Assembly (NCBI RefSeq): GCF_932526225.1 | Contig: NC_064048.1 | Coordinates: 8,704,515-8,768,514 of the forward strand | Source of the DNA: Nematostella vectensis | Lineage: Eukaryota; Cnidaria; Anthozoa; Actiniaria; Edwardsiidae | DNA: 64,000 nucleotides | Direction: 5' to 3' | Shown: positions 54,301 to 64,000 of the stretch, piece after piece | Layout: each line of letters starts with the position of its first letter | How positions within the stretch are numbered: position 1 is the stretch's first letter | Made by a program: the position numbers and the translations under genes | Notes under the pieces: generated by a model | What the model was told of the DNA's origin: nothing | The model's input: the letters and a program-made list of their open reading frames with translations, nothing else | The model's database searches: none

Positions 54301-55525
54301 TATTAGTTTCCTTGTATGGAAGTGACCGCGTCTTGGAAAAACGACAAGTTTTGGCTACATTTTCTTGATATGAGAAGAAAAAATGGTCTTATAAGATAAA
54401 CGTGAATTAAAATGCTTTCCTCTTACTTACTTGATTCAGCACATGATGCCGGGCCCTGCGGGGTAAAGACGAAAGCAATCGATTAGTAAAAACTCAACCC
54501 TAAGAGTGAAGGATTGGGGGAACAAGTTGGGGGGTGGGGGGTGGGGGAGGGGGTTGGGGGTGTTAGGTGCCCAGACTCAGGTAACAGTAATAATGACGAC
54601 AACAATCTATTATTTAGATCAACCTGATCACGTGACTTTCTGGGTGGCAAATTCAAGCCAAAATGAATACAGTAAAGACTGCGCCCGTCACACTAGAGAA
54701 CGACGAAAAAAAATCTTTAAATGAAACTAAACCCTTTATGGAAAAAAAATCTGTTTTTTTTATAAGCGCTGAATAAGTTGTTTTTGTTGCTGTTATTTTG
54801 CCAAAAATCCTGTGCGCGCGCTAGTTTGCTACTTAAACAGATCTCCTAGCGCAAGTCCTCAATAAAGGGAGGTCAAGCTTATTCTTCTACGTATTATACT
54901 GCTTGTAAAACAAACACGTGACATGCACGTTGATAGCGAGACATCATTCTAAATTGACAGATTGACATTTCATTTTTAATCCCGAAACAAGCAAGGACAA
55001 ATACCTTTCAATCAAAACAACAAACCGGAAAATTTCGCTTTTGCTTAAGAAGTTTATTTTTATGAGGCTTTAAGATTTGATTAAAACAAGGTATATAAGA
55101 CTTTGATTTATAAAGATGCTTTTCTAGCGTGCCACGGTGTTAAATAGGAGACTCCTAATTTAAAGAACTTCGACCAACTCCTCCTTTATTATTGTTTATA
55201 ATTGAAAATACAACGGTTTATTTGCAAGGAAAATCCAAAATGATTATCCACGATTGGAGTCTGATACTTAATTGATGATAATTGATTGAGAGTTTCTTAG
55301 TTATTTGCTTGACTTGGAAATGGATTCTTTGAGTAACTCGGTATTGTGCGGGACCGTAATAATGGCGCCGTGATTGGCCTTCTTTAAATGCAAAAGTCGA
55401 GCATCGGCAATAAGTATGCAGTTAGCATGCGAACACTTCTCACGACAATACCGTGTGATACTTACAGTGTTTTGGAATATAGCTACTGCAAGCACCAAAG
55501 TCCCAATGTAAAGATAAGACCTCAT
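51370..55525 (-). CDS. Secreted phospholipase A2, gene 2 (5 exons)
   Basis: Paralog of the gene at 11441-15295 with the same exon plan. Exons: 55525-55466 (20-residue signal peptide), 54455-54431 (25-nt microexon), 52280-52136, 52024-51912, 51524-51370; total 498 nt, 165 codons plus TAA, phases consistent. Exon 3 carries the calcium loop [11 protein letters not shown] and VDATDR, and is nearly identical in DNA to exon 3 of gene 1. Exon 4 has the catalytic CCLIHDRCY. Exon 5 has [16 protein letters not shown] and a basic Tyr/Asn/Lys tail slightly longer than in gene 1. Microexon and exons 3 and 4 have identical lengths in both genes (25, 145, 113 nt). No disabling change seen. Role (digestive, defensive or venom) cannot be told from sequence. 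Intron 2 holds a large 42-bp array. Confidence 0.92.
51541..51722. repeat. Minisatellite of about 27 bp in intron 4 of phospholipase gene 2
   Basis: CCAGTATTGTCCCAGTTAAT / CCCATCG recurs about six times immediately upstream of the last exon. Confidence 0.88.
52380..53245. repeat. 42-bp tandem repeat, about 20 copies, in intron 2 of phospholipase gene 2
   Basis: Unit: GCCTTCGGGTGCCCGTAACA then GGCCGAGTGTCGAATTCGTC and AT. As 42 = 14 codons, ORFs stay open on both strands (for example [14 protein letters not shown]), but they are repeat artefacts. Some copies lack one C or end GTTAG, shifting the phase. Confidence 0.95.
53720..53860. repeat. Short-unit tandem repeat (GGGATAAATAATA)
   Basis: About ten units of 12-14 bp of the AGGGATAAATAAT type. 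Adjacent sequence to 54100 shows nothing further except a long G-run. Confidence 0.85.
54110..54400 (-). repeat. Interspersed repeat R2, copy 3 (inverted)
   Basis: Contains GAAAACGTTGTCGTTTT, GGTACCGAGGAATTTTAGTT and GTTTTCCAAATAAGGAATAT, the complement of blocks at 330-680. It lies in intron 2 of phospholipase gene 2, next to the microexon. Confidence 0.75.
55190..55400. repeat. Interspersed repeat R3, copy 2
   Basis: Matches 2430-2660 (ATCCACGATTGGAGTCTG, GAGTTTCTTAGTTATTTGC, GGAAATGGATTCTTTGAG). It lies in intron 1 of phospholipase gene 2. Confidence 0.6.
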
Positions 55526-56031
55526 CTTTCTTGCAGAGTGGAGCTAACACTCGGATCACACTGGTTGAGGAACGCTGTGGGGCTCAGCTTCGTCGTGATT
55601 CGTGAAGCCGGAAAAATGACCTTGATGCGGAAACTGAGGGCATATGTACCGGGATGTCACCTGATGAGGGGCGCACCACTTCACTTTTGTTATTAGTCTA
55701 AGCATTGTTTTTACTTTAACATTAAGCCGGAGGGAAAATAATGACAATGCTTCAGACACTGAATGCAGGAAATTGTTGTTTGGTTTTGTTTGGGAGAATT
55801 CGAGAGTTGATCAGCAGAAAACAAGACCGCAGTAAACAATAGGCCGATTTTTTAGTAATGAAATGCGAAAAGGCATCGAAATTAGAAGTTGATTTATGAT
55901 GATGATTCGCTTTATCATTTTTAACAATATTATTATCCTAAATTTTTAGCTTCCCACCACCTTTTCATAGAGGATGTGTTTCTTTTTAGCATGAGCGCGC
56001 TAAATAGTGTTACAACTGTTACATGTATAAA

Positions 56032-56081
56032 TTCCCTGCTAGCAGAGGCCTCAGAGAAAAGAGGCCTCTGCTAGCAGGGAA
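56032..56081. mobile_element. 50-bp perfect hairpin with a 9-bp flanking direct repeat
   Basis: Arms TTCCCTGCTAGCAGAGGCCTC (56032-56052) and the exact complement (56061-56081) surround the loop AGAGAAAA. ATGTATAAA is repeated directly on both sides (56023-56031 and 56082-56090), as expected of a target-site duplication. Confidence 0.8.
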
Positions 56082-56764
56082 ATGTATAAATCGATTGCTT
56101 GATAATCTCCTCTAGTACTTGGGATATAACCGAGAACAGAAATGTAAGGGAAAGATGATAAAGCCATAATAGTACTGATAAGTTATAAAAAAAAGGTAGA
56201 GCTAATTGCTCGAGGATCGAACCTTCTCAGATCAAATAAAACGAGAGAAAAAGTAGACCATACTTCCAGACATACGCTGAAACGCCGTATTGCAGCTAAA
56301 GCTTTACGGCTAGACTGAAGATTTCGGCCCCAGAACCGCTATCTAGTAAACTGTACAACACAAAGGAACCTGAGGTACCCGCGCATTAATGGGGAGGCAA
56401 TAACCAGGATCCCATGTCTAAGTCGGTTAGGCCACCCACAGCTCGCTTGAGATTTAGACTAAAAAAATATCGGGGTGTTTTTTACGCTTGCGTCTCTTGG
56501 GGAATAAGCTGGTTGCTAGAGTAGTATGCAATTTCGTTATCATGCACAGAAACCTTTTGCGATGACTCTACCCTTCAACCGCCCACCCCACCCCCCACCC
56601 TGGAAAATAGTCACGCAATTCGGAGTACACCACACGTGCCTTCGATTAGCCTCCTTTGCAGGCATCCCAAAGAGAAGAAAGGAAAAAAGGGAAAAGGTTA
56701 GGGTTTCCTGTTGCAAAAAACGGAAGTGACAAACCGGAAGCGCTACAAGGGAGAAGAAACCGAA

Positions 56765-56965
56765 GTCGTTTAAGGAATCTGATACCGAGGAATTTTAGTT
56801 TCTTTTCAGAGGCTTTCTCCATTCACTAAAATTGGTCAAGGTCACTGTTTTTCTCTTCTGAACACAATTCATAAAGATTGCCAAGCACCTGCGGTACAAC
56901 AGTCTTAAAAATGACAAGAAGCGTGCAGGTTTTCCAAATAAGGAATATATTAATTAATTTTGTGC
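56765..56965 (-). repeat. Interspersed repeat R2, copy 4 (inverted)
   Basis: Contains GATACCGAGGAATTTTAGTT, GGTCAAGGTCACTGTTTTTC and GTTTTCCAAATAAGGAATAT, closely matching 54110-54300 in the same orientation. Confidence 0.75.
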
Positions 56966-57665
56966 AGAAAACATTAAAACTAGAATATGTCTAGGTGAGG
57001 TTCAAGTGAAATTTAACATCTTTATTCTCCTAAATTACTAATACAACCCCCCCCCCCCTCCCCCCAAATCAAGGGGATTGTGCGAATTGGAAAGGCTGGA
57101 GGCCTTTGTTAACTCTCACCCAGTCAATCACTTTGTTTTATTAGAAATTACAGGCTATGGGGTTAGGCCCCTAGATGAAAAAAAAATTAAGGAAAAAATT
57201 AGGGTAATTGGATATTCCTGTATATTGAGGGAGACAGGCAACCCTTTTTTGCAGAAGTGTTTTCAGTAACATGTCAACTGCATTCCTTTTAGGATTCTGA
57301 ACATTTTCTGGGATAACATTCCAACCTTTTGTCTAAAAAAATGGTCTGACATTCTTGTTATTAGTCCTATTTATTCACAAAGTAGGACATAAACATGAGA
57401 TCTATGGGAATTAAAAGAAGTGGAATTACCTAATTGTAGATTGGATTTCACATGATGCCAATGACTATTGACTGACATGGCTTTTTTAGCATGAAAGTCC
57501 CAATTAAAACAAAAGGTCATAGAAGGCAGCAGTCATGTGATATCCACCCACGTCTGGTTACACAAATTGTGTTTCGGTCACGCAACTTTACCCAAGACTA
57601 CTGCGGAGGATTCGACTTTATCACTAAAGTGTGAGGTTACGATTTCCTCACCAAGCCATAATAGA

Positions 57666-60600
57666 ATGGCGGCTGAACCACAATCAGCGATTCCTATCGT
57701 AGATTTTAGTGTGTTTGGAGTTCATAAAGATAATATTGACGACACGAGCGAAGAAGCTCACAATTTAGGCGCCGAAATCTTACGAGCTTTCAGTTCTGTT
57801 GGCTTTGTGTACCTCAGAAATCACGGAATTCCCGAATCTAAGGTTAGTTTTGTGCTAAAAACTCATCTCCCCAAAATCTCACAAGTAATAACAAATAGAG
57901 AATTCTATGGGGATAATGTAATGTGATTTGCATTACAGCGGCCAATAATTTTAAGTATACTTGGTTTCAGGTCGAAGATGTTCAGAAGGTCAGTGAAACC
58001 TTTTTTGAGCTTCCAAAAGAGAAGAAACAAAACTATTCCAGGCTTAGTGATGGCTCAAACCATGGATGGATTGCACTAGAGCGCGAAAGGTAATTTGTGA
58101 ACAGAGTGACGGCTATTTTTCACCTCGCAGGAGCTTATAGTGAGGTCACGCAACGTTTCCCTCATGCCCCAATTATGATGACGAAAGTCCAATTGATGAA
58201 TGGTCGCCTTGTTCTTAGGCGTCTTTTGACAGCCCTCTGTTTTCAAACATTTCTGCGATAAGCTGTCCCTGACGGTGAGCAGCAAATCAAAAGTGAGGTC
58301 ATTAACAGACAAGCTGCGAGGCTAGATGAATGATAAATTGATTGGTATCAATTGATGTTGCCAGCTAATCAGCCCTCAGCCTTGCCTGATTTCTCTTGTC
58401 TTATCATTGACAGCATGGGAATAGCCAGGGGGGTAGCCAAGGGGGCCCTGCCCCCCCCTCCCCTTTTAGCAACCAAAAATATAGTAAATGTATGATAAAT
58501 TATTTAAAATATAGGAGAAAATTCCTTGAAAGGCCCTTTGGGCCCCCTCATGTTAAAAATCCTGGCTACGCCTGGACAGGCACAGTGTAGTGGGAGGAGC
58601 TGGTAGAGCTAAAGCCCTAAAACAAAGAAATTGTCATATAGCCACCTATGTTACCACCTAAGTTTTGTGGTACATTCTTACTATCAGCCCTACCACTTTA
58701 TGGTCCTCTCCACAGTCCCTGATTGATTATTCCGGATATCACTAAAACTGAATTCATTCAGTAAACACACTTTCACAAAAACAAAATTTATTTCCAATTT
58801 GTTCAAAGGCAGAGTAATTGAATCTTTGTGCCCTAGGCCAAAGATACAATGTGTGCGTTGAATGAAGGAGAACTGAGTACCAATGTAAGCTATGCTTAAA
58901 AAGATTTTAAAGTACCTGTTTGGTGGTGAGGTAAACTCATCCACTGAAATGAGCCCTCCACATTTACAGTGTTCCTTTTTGATAATACTTTAAAAACTCT
59001 TTTCATAAAAACAGTCCTTCATATTATTGTTTTTCTTCTGGTTTAGACTCAACCCTGCTAGGGCAGCAGCTGACTTGAAGGAAGCATTTAATGTCCCAGT
59101 GTTAAACAATACAAAAGTGGTGGGTATTTTACTGGACCTACTTGAAGGAAGCATTTAATGTCCCAGTGTTAAACAATACGAAAGTGGTGGGTATTTCACT
59201 GGACCTACTTGAAGGAAGCATTTTAATGTCCCAGTGTTAAACAATACAAAAGTGGTGGGTATTTTACTGGACCTACTTGAAGGAAGCATTTAATGTCCCA
59301 GTGTTAAACAATACAAAAGTGGTGGGTATTTCACTGGACCTACTTGAAGGAAGCATTTAATGTCCCAGTGTTAAACAATACAAAAGTGGTGGGTATTTAA
59401 CTGGACCTACTTGAAGAAGCAATTAATGTCCCAGCGTTAATCAATACCAAAGTGTGGGTATTTCTGTGGACCTACGTGAAGGAAGCATTTAATGCTCCCG
59501 TGTAAAACAGTACCAAAGCGGTGGGTATTTCACTGGACCTACTTAAAGGAAGCATTTAATGTCCCAGGTGCTAAACAATACCAAAGCGGTGGGTATTTCA
59601 CTGGACCTACTTGAAGGAAGCATTTAATGTCCCAGTGCTAAATAATACTAATGTGGTGGGTATATAGTTGACCTACTTGAAGGAAGCATTTAATGTCCCA
59701 GTGCTAAATTTGGCATAATGCTTTTTTAAAATTCTTAGAGCATTTCACCTATAGCAATCTAGCCAAAAGAAGGTATAGCTAAGCCTTCAAACTTTGAAAT
59801 AGGAATTAAATTTGGTTGAAATTTTCTACAGTGCTTTGAAAGTTTTCTTGACTGCGCAAAAAGAGATTGAATCTAGTGAATAGTTTTAAGTTTTGGCGGG
59901 AAAATCCTGATCAACACATTTTCCTTAAATCCATTAAAATTCAGAAACGGCAATACCACAAAATATTGGCAAAGTGTTTTCTATTGCAATGCTACCCACA
60001 ATGAAGCGAAGAATAAATTTAAATCTAAATATCAGTTTGTTTCAAAAACAGTGTGCCCTCATGGGAATGTCACCATTCTTGTGCATGCAGCGCGCATGCA
60101 AACGGTCCATGCAAACCACATACCATTTGGAAGTTGTAAATATAAAGAATTGACCAAATCTATCAACTCTGAAAGGTTACCGGTATATGGACTTAAGAGA
60201 CATTATTCAGGCATTTCTAGGATTGGCTTAGAAGGGGGGGGGGGGTGGTGTTCACAGTCACAGGTATCTTATGGAAAAAGGATAGTTATTTGAAGATTCC
60301 TTAACAAGAAATTACCTTTTAAGTCTCAAAAATATTTCTGCAAAACTCGGAAGAAGGAGTTTCTGTTTCATTGCTATATACTCCCAATTTTGCTTGTAAT
60401 TTTTTTATTAATTTCTCAGAAATGGCCAAATGATGAAGCACCAGGTTTTGAGTCAAAAGTTGGGGAGCTGTATAATCAATGCATCAAACTCACTTTTAGA
60501 GTCTTACACGCTGTAAGCCTTGGAATGGATTTAAAGGTAATTAAATACTGCAAATACTGTTTACTGCTTATGACAAAGTCCCTTAACATGTGACGCTCAT

Positions 60601-62405
60601 TTGAGACTGACATCATAACTGTCATCATAACAATCATCACTCATAATCACAGTCATAACTGTCATCACTATCATTATCACTGTCATGAGAACTGTCATCA
60701 TCACCATCATTATCATGTTCATCATAGTTGCCATCTTCACCAGTTAAAACATAACAGTCATCATAACTGTCATCATCATCATCATCATCATCATCAGCAT
60801 CAGCATCAGCATCATTATCATCTTAACTATATGGGACCTCCACATTATCCCTTAGTCCACTTTCATCTTTTTCACTTTGCAAGGATAAGAATTGGCTGCT
60901 TGACTGTCACAAGGGCATTGGCAAACATGGAAATGCCACAACAATGCGGATTCTGTACTACCCTCCCATTACCAATAACAACCTTGTGAAGCCTGGTCAG
61001 GTCCGTTGTGGAGAGCATAGTGACTATGGAACCATAACACTGCTCTTCCAGGATGAATTTGGTGGACTGGAGGTATGATAATGCTTCCTTTGTAGTAATT
61101 TTAAAAAGTTATGTTTTGTGGAAGCATAGCCACTATGGCAGTGTGACACTGTTCTTCCAGGACGAATTCGGGAACTGGAGGTATGATATGTTTCCTATAA
61201 AGTCATAGGGTATTATTGATGGAGGTAATGTTGATGTTGAGGGTAATGTCGATTGGGGGAACATAGAGACTATGGAACTGTGTGCTGTTCTTCCAGGACG
61301 AGTTCGGTGAACTGGATGTATGATATTGTTTACTATGAAGTCATAGGGTGTTGAGGGGTGTTGATGTTGAGGAGAGGGGGGGGGGGGGAGAGAACACAGC
61401 AACTATGACACTGTGACACTGCTTTTCCAAGACTAGAGGTCTGACACATTCCCTTAGCAGTCAATTTAAAGATTTATGTTGATGAGAAGAGGATAGCAAC
61501 TATGGCAGTAACTTGTGCCCCTTGGTATAACTCATTGCTTTTTATAGGTTTTGCATGAGTTTTTCTTTAATACAATTCCACTCCTTCTTCTAGGTTTTAC
61601 CACTAAACAGTGATTACATCCCAGCACCGTACATCCCTGGGTGTGTCCTGGTCAATATTGGAGACCTGATGATGCGATGGACGGCGGATAAACTCATTTC
61701 CACGGTATGAGGTGGTTAGTGCTTCCCATGGGAGGGAGGCATGGTATGGCTTTAGACCGTTATCTAAAAAATGGGGTTCCTGTGGTATTCAAGGCAAGGT
61801 TTCAGTAGAGCCTGTTTGTCTCGTCTTTTTTATATTTCTTTTTTGGTCGTTTTATGATAATGTTTTTATAAAAAAGGCTTGCAATTCCGTCATTTGACGA
61901 AAAAAAAAGCCTATAAACAAAATCCGTCTCGCCAAATTCCGTTTTCGTGCTCAAATTCAATCATCTGGAAAACGGCCATTGGCAATTTAAGAAGAGGAGG
62001 GGATGGGGGTGGGGGGATGGGGGTAGGGGGGGATGGGGGTAGGGGGGTGGTCCAAGAAAAAACCCTCTCTACGGGAGTGGGCAAGTTTGTCTTTTTCTGA
62101 ACCACGCTATTATGGCACCCTCATCGAGAACTGTTATAGTGATGCGCCTTAGCTTGCGACCTGTAAGAAATAAAATTGCTCAGAAAAATAGTAGAAATAT
62201 TATTTTTTCTTCGTTAACGCAGAAACACCGTGTATTAGTTCCCGAAGAGGAATTGAAGCGGCGCAGGGCACGCCGGTCAATTGCATTTTTCGTGCACCCG
62301 GATGATGACGTAATGGTTGAGTGCCTAGACGGCTCTAATAAATACCCAGCAGTCACTGGGGGCGAATATCTGAAACAACGGTTCGCCGCTACCTATGAAT
62401 ATTGA
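57666..62405 (+). CDS. 2-oxoglutarate/Fe(II)-dependent oxygenase, isopenicillin N synthase-like (7 exons)
   Basis: Soluble oxygenase of the 2OG-Fe(II) superfamily; the substrate is unknown. Exons: 57666-57842, 57971-58089, 59047-59116 (donor may be 59119), 60420-60536, 60884-61072, 61594-61704, 62223-62405; about 321 residues, usual for the family, all phases consistent. N-terminal DIOX_N-type blocks are IPIVDFSVFG, GFVYLRNHGIPE and SNHGWIALERERLNP. The catalytic domain has EHSDYGTITLLFQDE (His and Asp iron ligands), VLVNIGDLMMRWT, KHRVLVPE (distal His ligand) and ARRSIAFFVHPD (Arg-x-Ser for 2-oxoglutarate). A poly(A) signal lies just after the stop. Looks functional although introns 3 and 5 carry tandem copies of exon edges. 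No signal peptide, so probably cytosolic. Confidence 0.93.
58428..58578. mobile_element. R5 MITE, copy 2
   Basis: Contains TAGCCA with a poly-C run, ATAGGAGAAAATTCCTTGAA and a CCTGGCTACGCC end. It matches the complement of 11218-11395 and lies in intron 2 of the oxygenase gene. Confidence 0.65.
59074..59706 (+). repeat. 67-68 bp tandem repeat made from the 3' edge of oxygenase exon 3
   Basis: TTGAAGGAAGCATTTAATGT recurs from 59074 (the real exon) at 59142, 59209, 59277 and onward, about 10 copies to 59706. Each unit has the exon end (LKEAFNVPVLNNTK), the donor region AAAAGTGGTGGGTATTT and about 15 bp of intron. Later copies are more diverged. Confidence 0.93.
60600..60830. repeat. (CAT)n-rich microsatellite
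   Basis: Interrupted CATCAT / CATAACTGT words in intron 4 of the oxygenase gene, ending in a pure ATC run. Confidence 0.9.
61119..61515 (+). repeat. Decayed copies of the 3' edge of oxygenase exon 5
   Basis: The sequence from the active-site HSDYGT codons to the donor (61010-61080) recurs at 61119-61188, 61254-61325, 61387-61448 and, truncated, about 61480-61515. Copies 1 and 2 still read TTCCAGGACGA.TTCGG and GGTATGATA or GATGTATGATA. Indels and stops prevent any of them being a working exon. Confidence 0.88.
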
Positions 62406-63472
62406 CCAAGGAGGTAATAAAAAATTATGTTCGAGAAGGAAGTATTACCAAATCAGATATGCGTTCTTCATATTGAAATCTAAAGGAATGGAACTATTAT
62501 CACTAAGATGAAAAACAGATATTGCCAATAGCAAAGTTCCAGGGCGCAAATTGAGCATAGGAAGAAAAGGAAAATGATAATATAAATTTCTAAAATGCTT
62601 CTGGATTAATAAAGGGTATTTTCTAAGGTACAGTGATTTTTTTTTTACATCTGTTAAGGCGGTTTTCACTTAAATGGGGTTGATAAAAAGGGTGACTAAC
62701 ATTAAGAAATAATCTTTAAGTGTAATCTCTTTGGCTGTCAAACTCGCGCACTCTTCGGCTTTTGGCAGCAAAATACCAACAACGAAAGCAACTTACAAAT
62801 TACCCATATACATTTTCTGTCATATTTTCTTCGAAAGATTTGTTAATTTTTTCCCTCGCTCTCTGGTGTGCCTTCCGTAGCCATTTCTGTTTTCATTTTG
62901 GCATACGTATTGCCCCCTCAAAAAGTCATTTACTTTTTAAATCAGATTTATTTTTATTGATTGATATGTTGCGTTGTTCTGTCAATGGATAAATGCGATT
63001 ATACTTTTGCCCTCAAGGCCCGCCTTGCTACCTTATCTCATCAGTTGTCATCAGCTCAAAATGCGGTCGGATTCATTTTGTAATTATAAAATGCACTTGC
63101 TTTCTATTGGTGATTTGCTGACTCAATAGCGTATTTATTTTTAGTTTTTTTTTCTCGATCATAAGTGAATAATGTTATACAATGCCTGCGAATAATGATT
63201 ATTTTTGTTGCTATGTGTTTTTGTTGCTAGGAGCTTTCCTTATTGAGTGAGGTGGCAAACCCTACGGCACAACTTCAATTTTTGGCATTACTGCTCTGTT
63301 GTGTATTCCCCAAGGTCGGGCGTTCCTCGCACATTATACTTTACCTTTTCGGTAAAGCTTTTTTGCATTTTTCGCCATATTTGTCCTAGCCTTCTTCCTT
63401 TTCTTTGTCCTTTTTATCATCCTCCATTCTGCCTTTGCTTTTGAAACTTTTTTAAACAATAAAAAATGTTAT
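62406..63472. other. Intergenic region between convergent genes
   Basis: AT-rich with short poly-T tracts. Apart from the poly(A) signal at 62416 nothing was recognised. Confidence 0.5.
62416..62421 (+). promoter_or_regulatory. Polyadenylation signal of the oxygenase gene
   Basis: AATAAA lies 11 nt after the TGA stop. It is close to the stop, so the 3' UTR would be very short; a distal signal may be used instead. Confidence 0.5.
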
Positions 63473-64000
63473 TTAGTCATTTGAAGCAGATATTCTCTCT
63501 ATAAACCTCTCATTTGTTGGCGAGATCTCGACTTTGGTTGTAACAACCTTGTACCTCTGTCGTGTGTTGACGGTGTTCTTGTTCTTGTCTAAGTCCAAGT
63601 CACTTGTATGTAAATGATTGCTGACTTGTATATCGCCGTTGGGTTCCAACTCTGTTCTTGTATCGCACACTCTAGTCAACACAGGGTTACCATTGTGCGG
63701 ACATAGACATTGCCTCTCGTTGGGGCTTTCATTGATCGTCAACTCGTCGGTGAAACTTGTTACGAATCTAGGCTCGGAGTAGATACGTTTGAGCACTGGT
63801 AGGGTTACTGTTGAACTCTTTTTGACGCAGTCCGCAGAGGTTGTCCCTCTCCTTGTCCTTGTGCTACGATATGATGGGCGTCTTCCTGGAGACGTGAAAT
63901 ACCCCTTGAACAAGCTCCGGGATGAACTAGTACGAGATGGGCTATCAGGAATTGATGTCTTTCCCGTGAACATTTTCAATAATTCCCTGTTGAAGTCTCT
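63473..64000 (-). CDS. C-terminal exon, possible GPCR cytoplasmic tail (5' end outside the window)
   Basis: The frame is open from the right edge to TGA/TAA-type termination at 63473, about 175 residues visible. Its first residues, RDFNRELLKMFTGK, resemble helix 8 of rhodopsin-class receptors (basic/aromatic after the seventh helix). The rest is hydrophilic, Ser/Thr/Arg-rich (RTSSSRSLFKGYFTSPGRR) and has no membrane segment, which fits a receptor tail with phosphorylation sites. The transmembrane region would lie beyond the window, so the family call is inference. No domain is recognised in the visible part. Confidence 0.45.
   Translation of the reverse strand, partial: RDFNRELLKMFTGKTSIPDSPSRTSSSRSLFKGYFTSPGRRPSYRSTRTRRGTTSADCVKKSSTVTLPVLKRIYSEPRFVTSFTDELTINESPNERQCLCPHNGNPVLTRVCDTRTELEPNGDIQVSNHLHTSDLDLDKNKNTVNTRQRYKVVTTKVEISPTNERFIERISASND

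Larger units (their letters stand above)
55526..57665. other. Shared upstream region of two divergent genes
   Basis: Between the phospholipase signal exon (-) and the oxygenase start (+). It holds a perfect hairpin (56032-56081), one R2 copy and poly-C/G tracts. No gene recognised. Promoters of both flanking genes should be here but no clear TATA element was identified. Confidence 0.5.

Noticed and set aside
56205..56235. GGTTCGATCCTCG on the minus strand, tRNA T-arm-like
   Set aside because: The rest of a tRNA fold is missing.
62112..62405. A 97-codon ORF starting at 62112 as a separate small gene
   Set aside because: Only the part from 62223 is coding; it is the last exon of the oxygenase, joined in phase from 61704.

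Overview
The window looks like nuclear DNA of an animal, most likely an anthozoan cnidarian such as a Nematostella-like sea anemone. This is inference, not a database match. The reasons are AT-rich DNA with many short exons bounded by GT/AG, animal gene families (annexin, secreted phospholipase A2, fucolectin-PAN, SAM/UBX-like, alpha-kinase), and a mixed repeat load: a CR1/L2-type retrotransposon, Penelope-like remnants, many MITEs and many minisatellites. Nothing suggests a bacterial or organellar origin. Almost all simple long ORFs are repeat-driven or intronic; the real genes had to be assembled exon by exon.

Layout. 86-8018 (-): annexin with a Pro/Gly/Tyr-rich N terminus, 11 coding exons, running off the left edge inside repeat 3. 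11441-15295 (-): five-exon secreted phospholipase A2, with small transposons in its introns. 18004-19905 (+): decayed integrase/transposase-like gene, followed by a Penelope-like GIY-YIG fragment (20199-20708, -). 22722-30679: a roughly 8 kb foldback made mainly of inverted arrays of a 117-bp satellite. Beside it is a Penelope-like 3' end carrying a well-formed hammerhead ribozyme (30728-30768, -). 31197-41643 (-): four-exon gene with a SAM-like and a UBX-like domain; its second intron holds an apparently intact CR1/L2-type retrotransposon (33779-38660). 41893-43030 (-): intronless alpha-kinase pseudogene. 44773-49894 (+): secreted fucolectin-PAN gene with a one-base frameshift. 51370-55525 (-): second phospholipase A2 gene with the same exon plan as the first. 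57666-62405 (+): complete seven-exon 2-oxoglutarate/Fe(II) oxygenase of the isopenicillin N synthase-like group. 63473-64000 (-): last exon of a possible GPCR, cut by the right edge.

The genes do not form an obvious pathway; each is an independent transcription unit. The most unusual recurring theme is that exon edges, with their splice sites, have been amplified into tandem repeats in three genes: the annexin, the fucolectin-PAN gene and the oxygenase (twice). Other points of interest are the giant foldback satellite, the hammerhead ribozyme, the retrotransposon whose two ORFs are one reading frame split by a single UGA, and a 50-bp perfect hairpin flanked by a 9-bp direct repeat.
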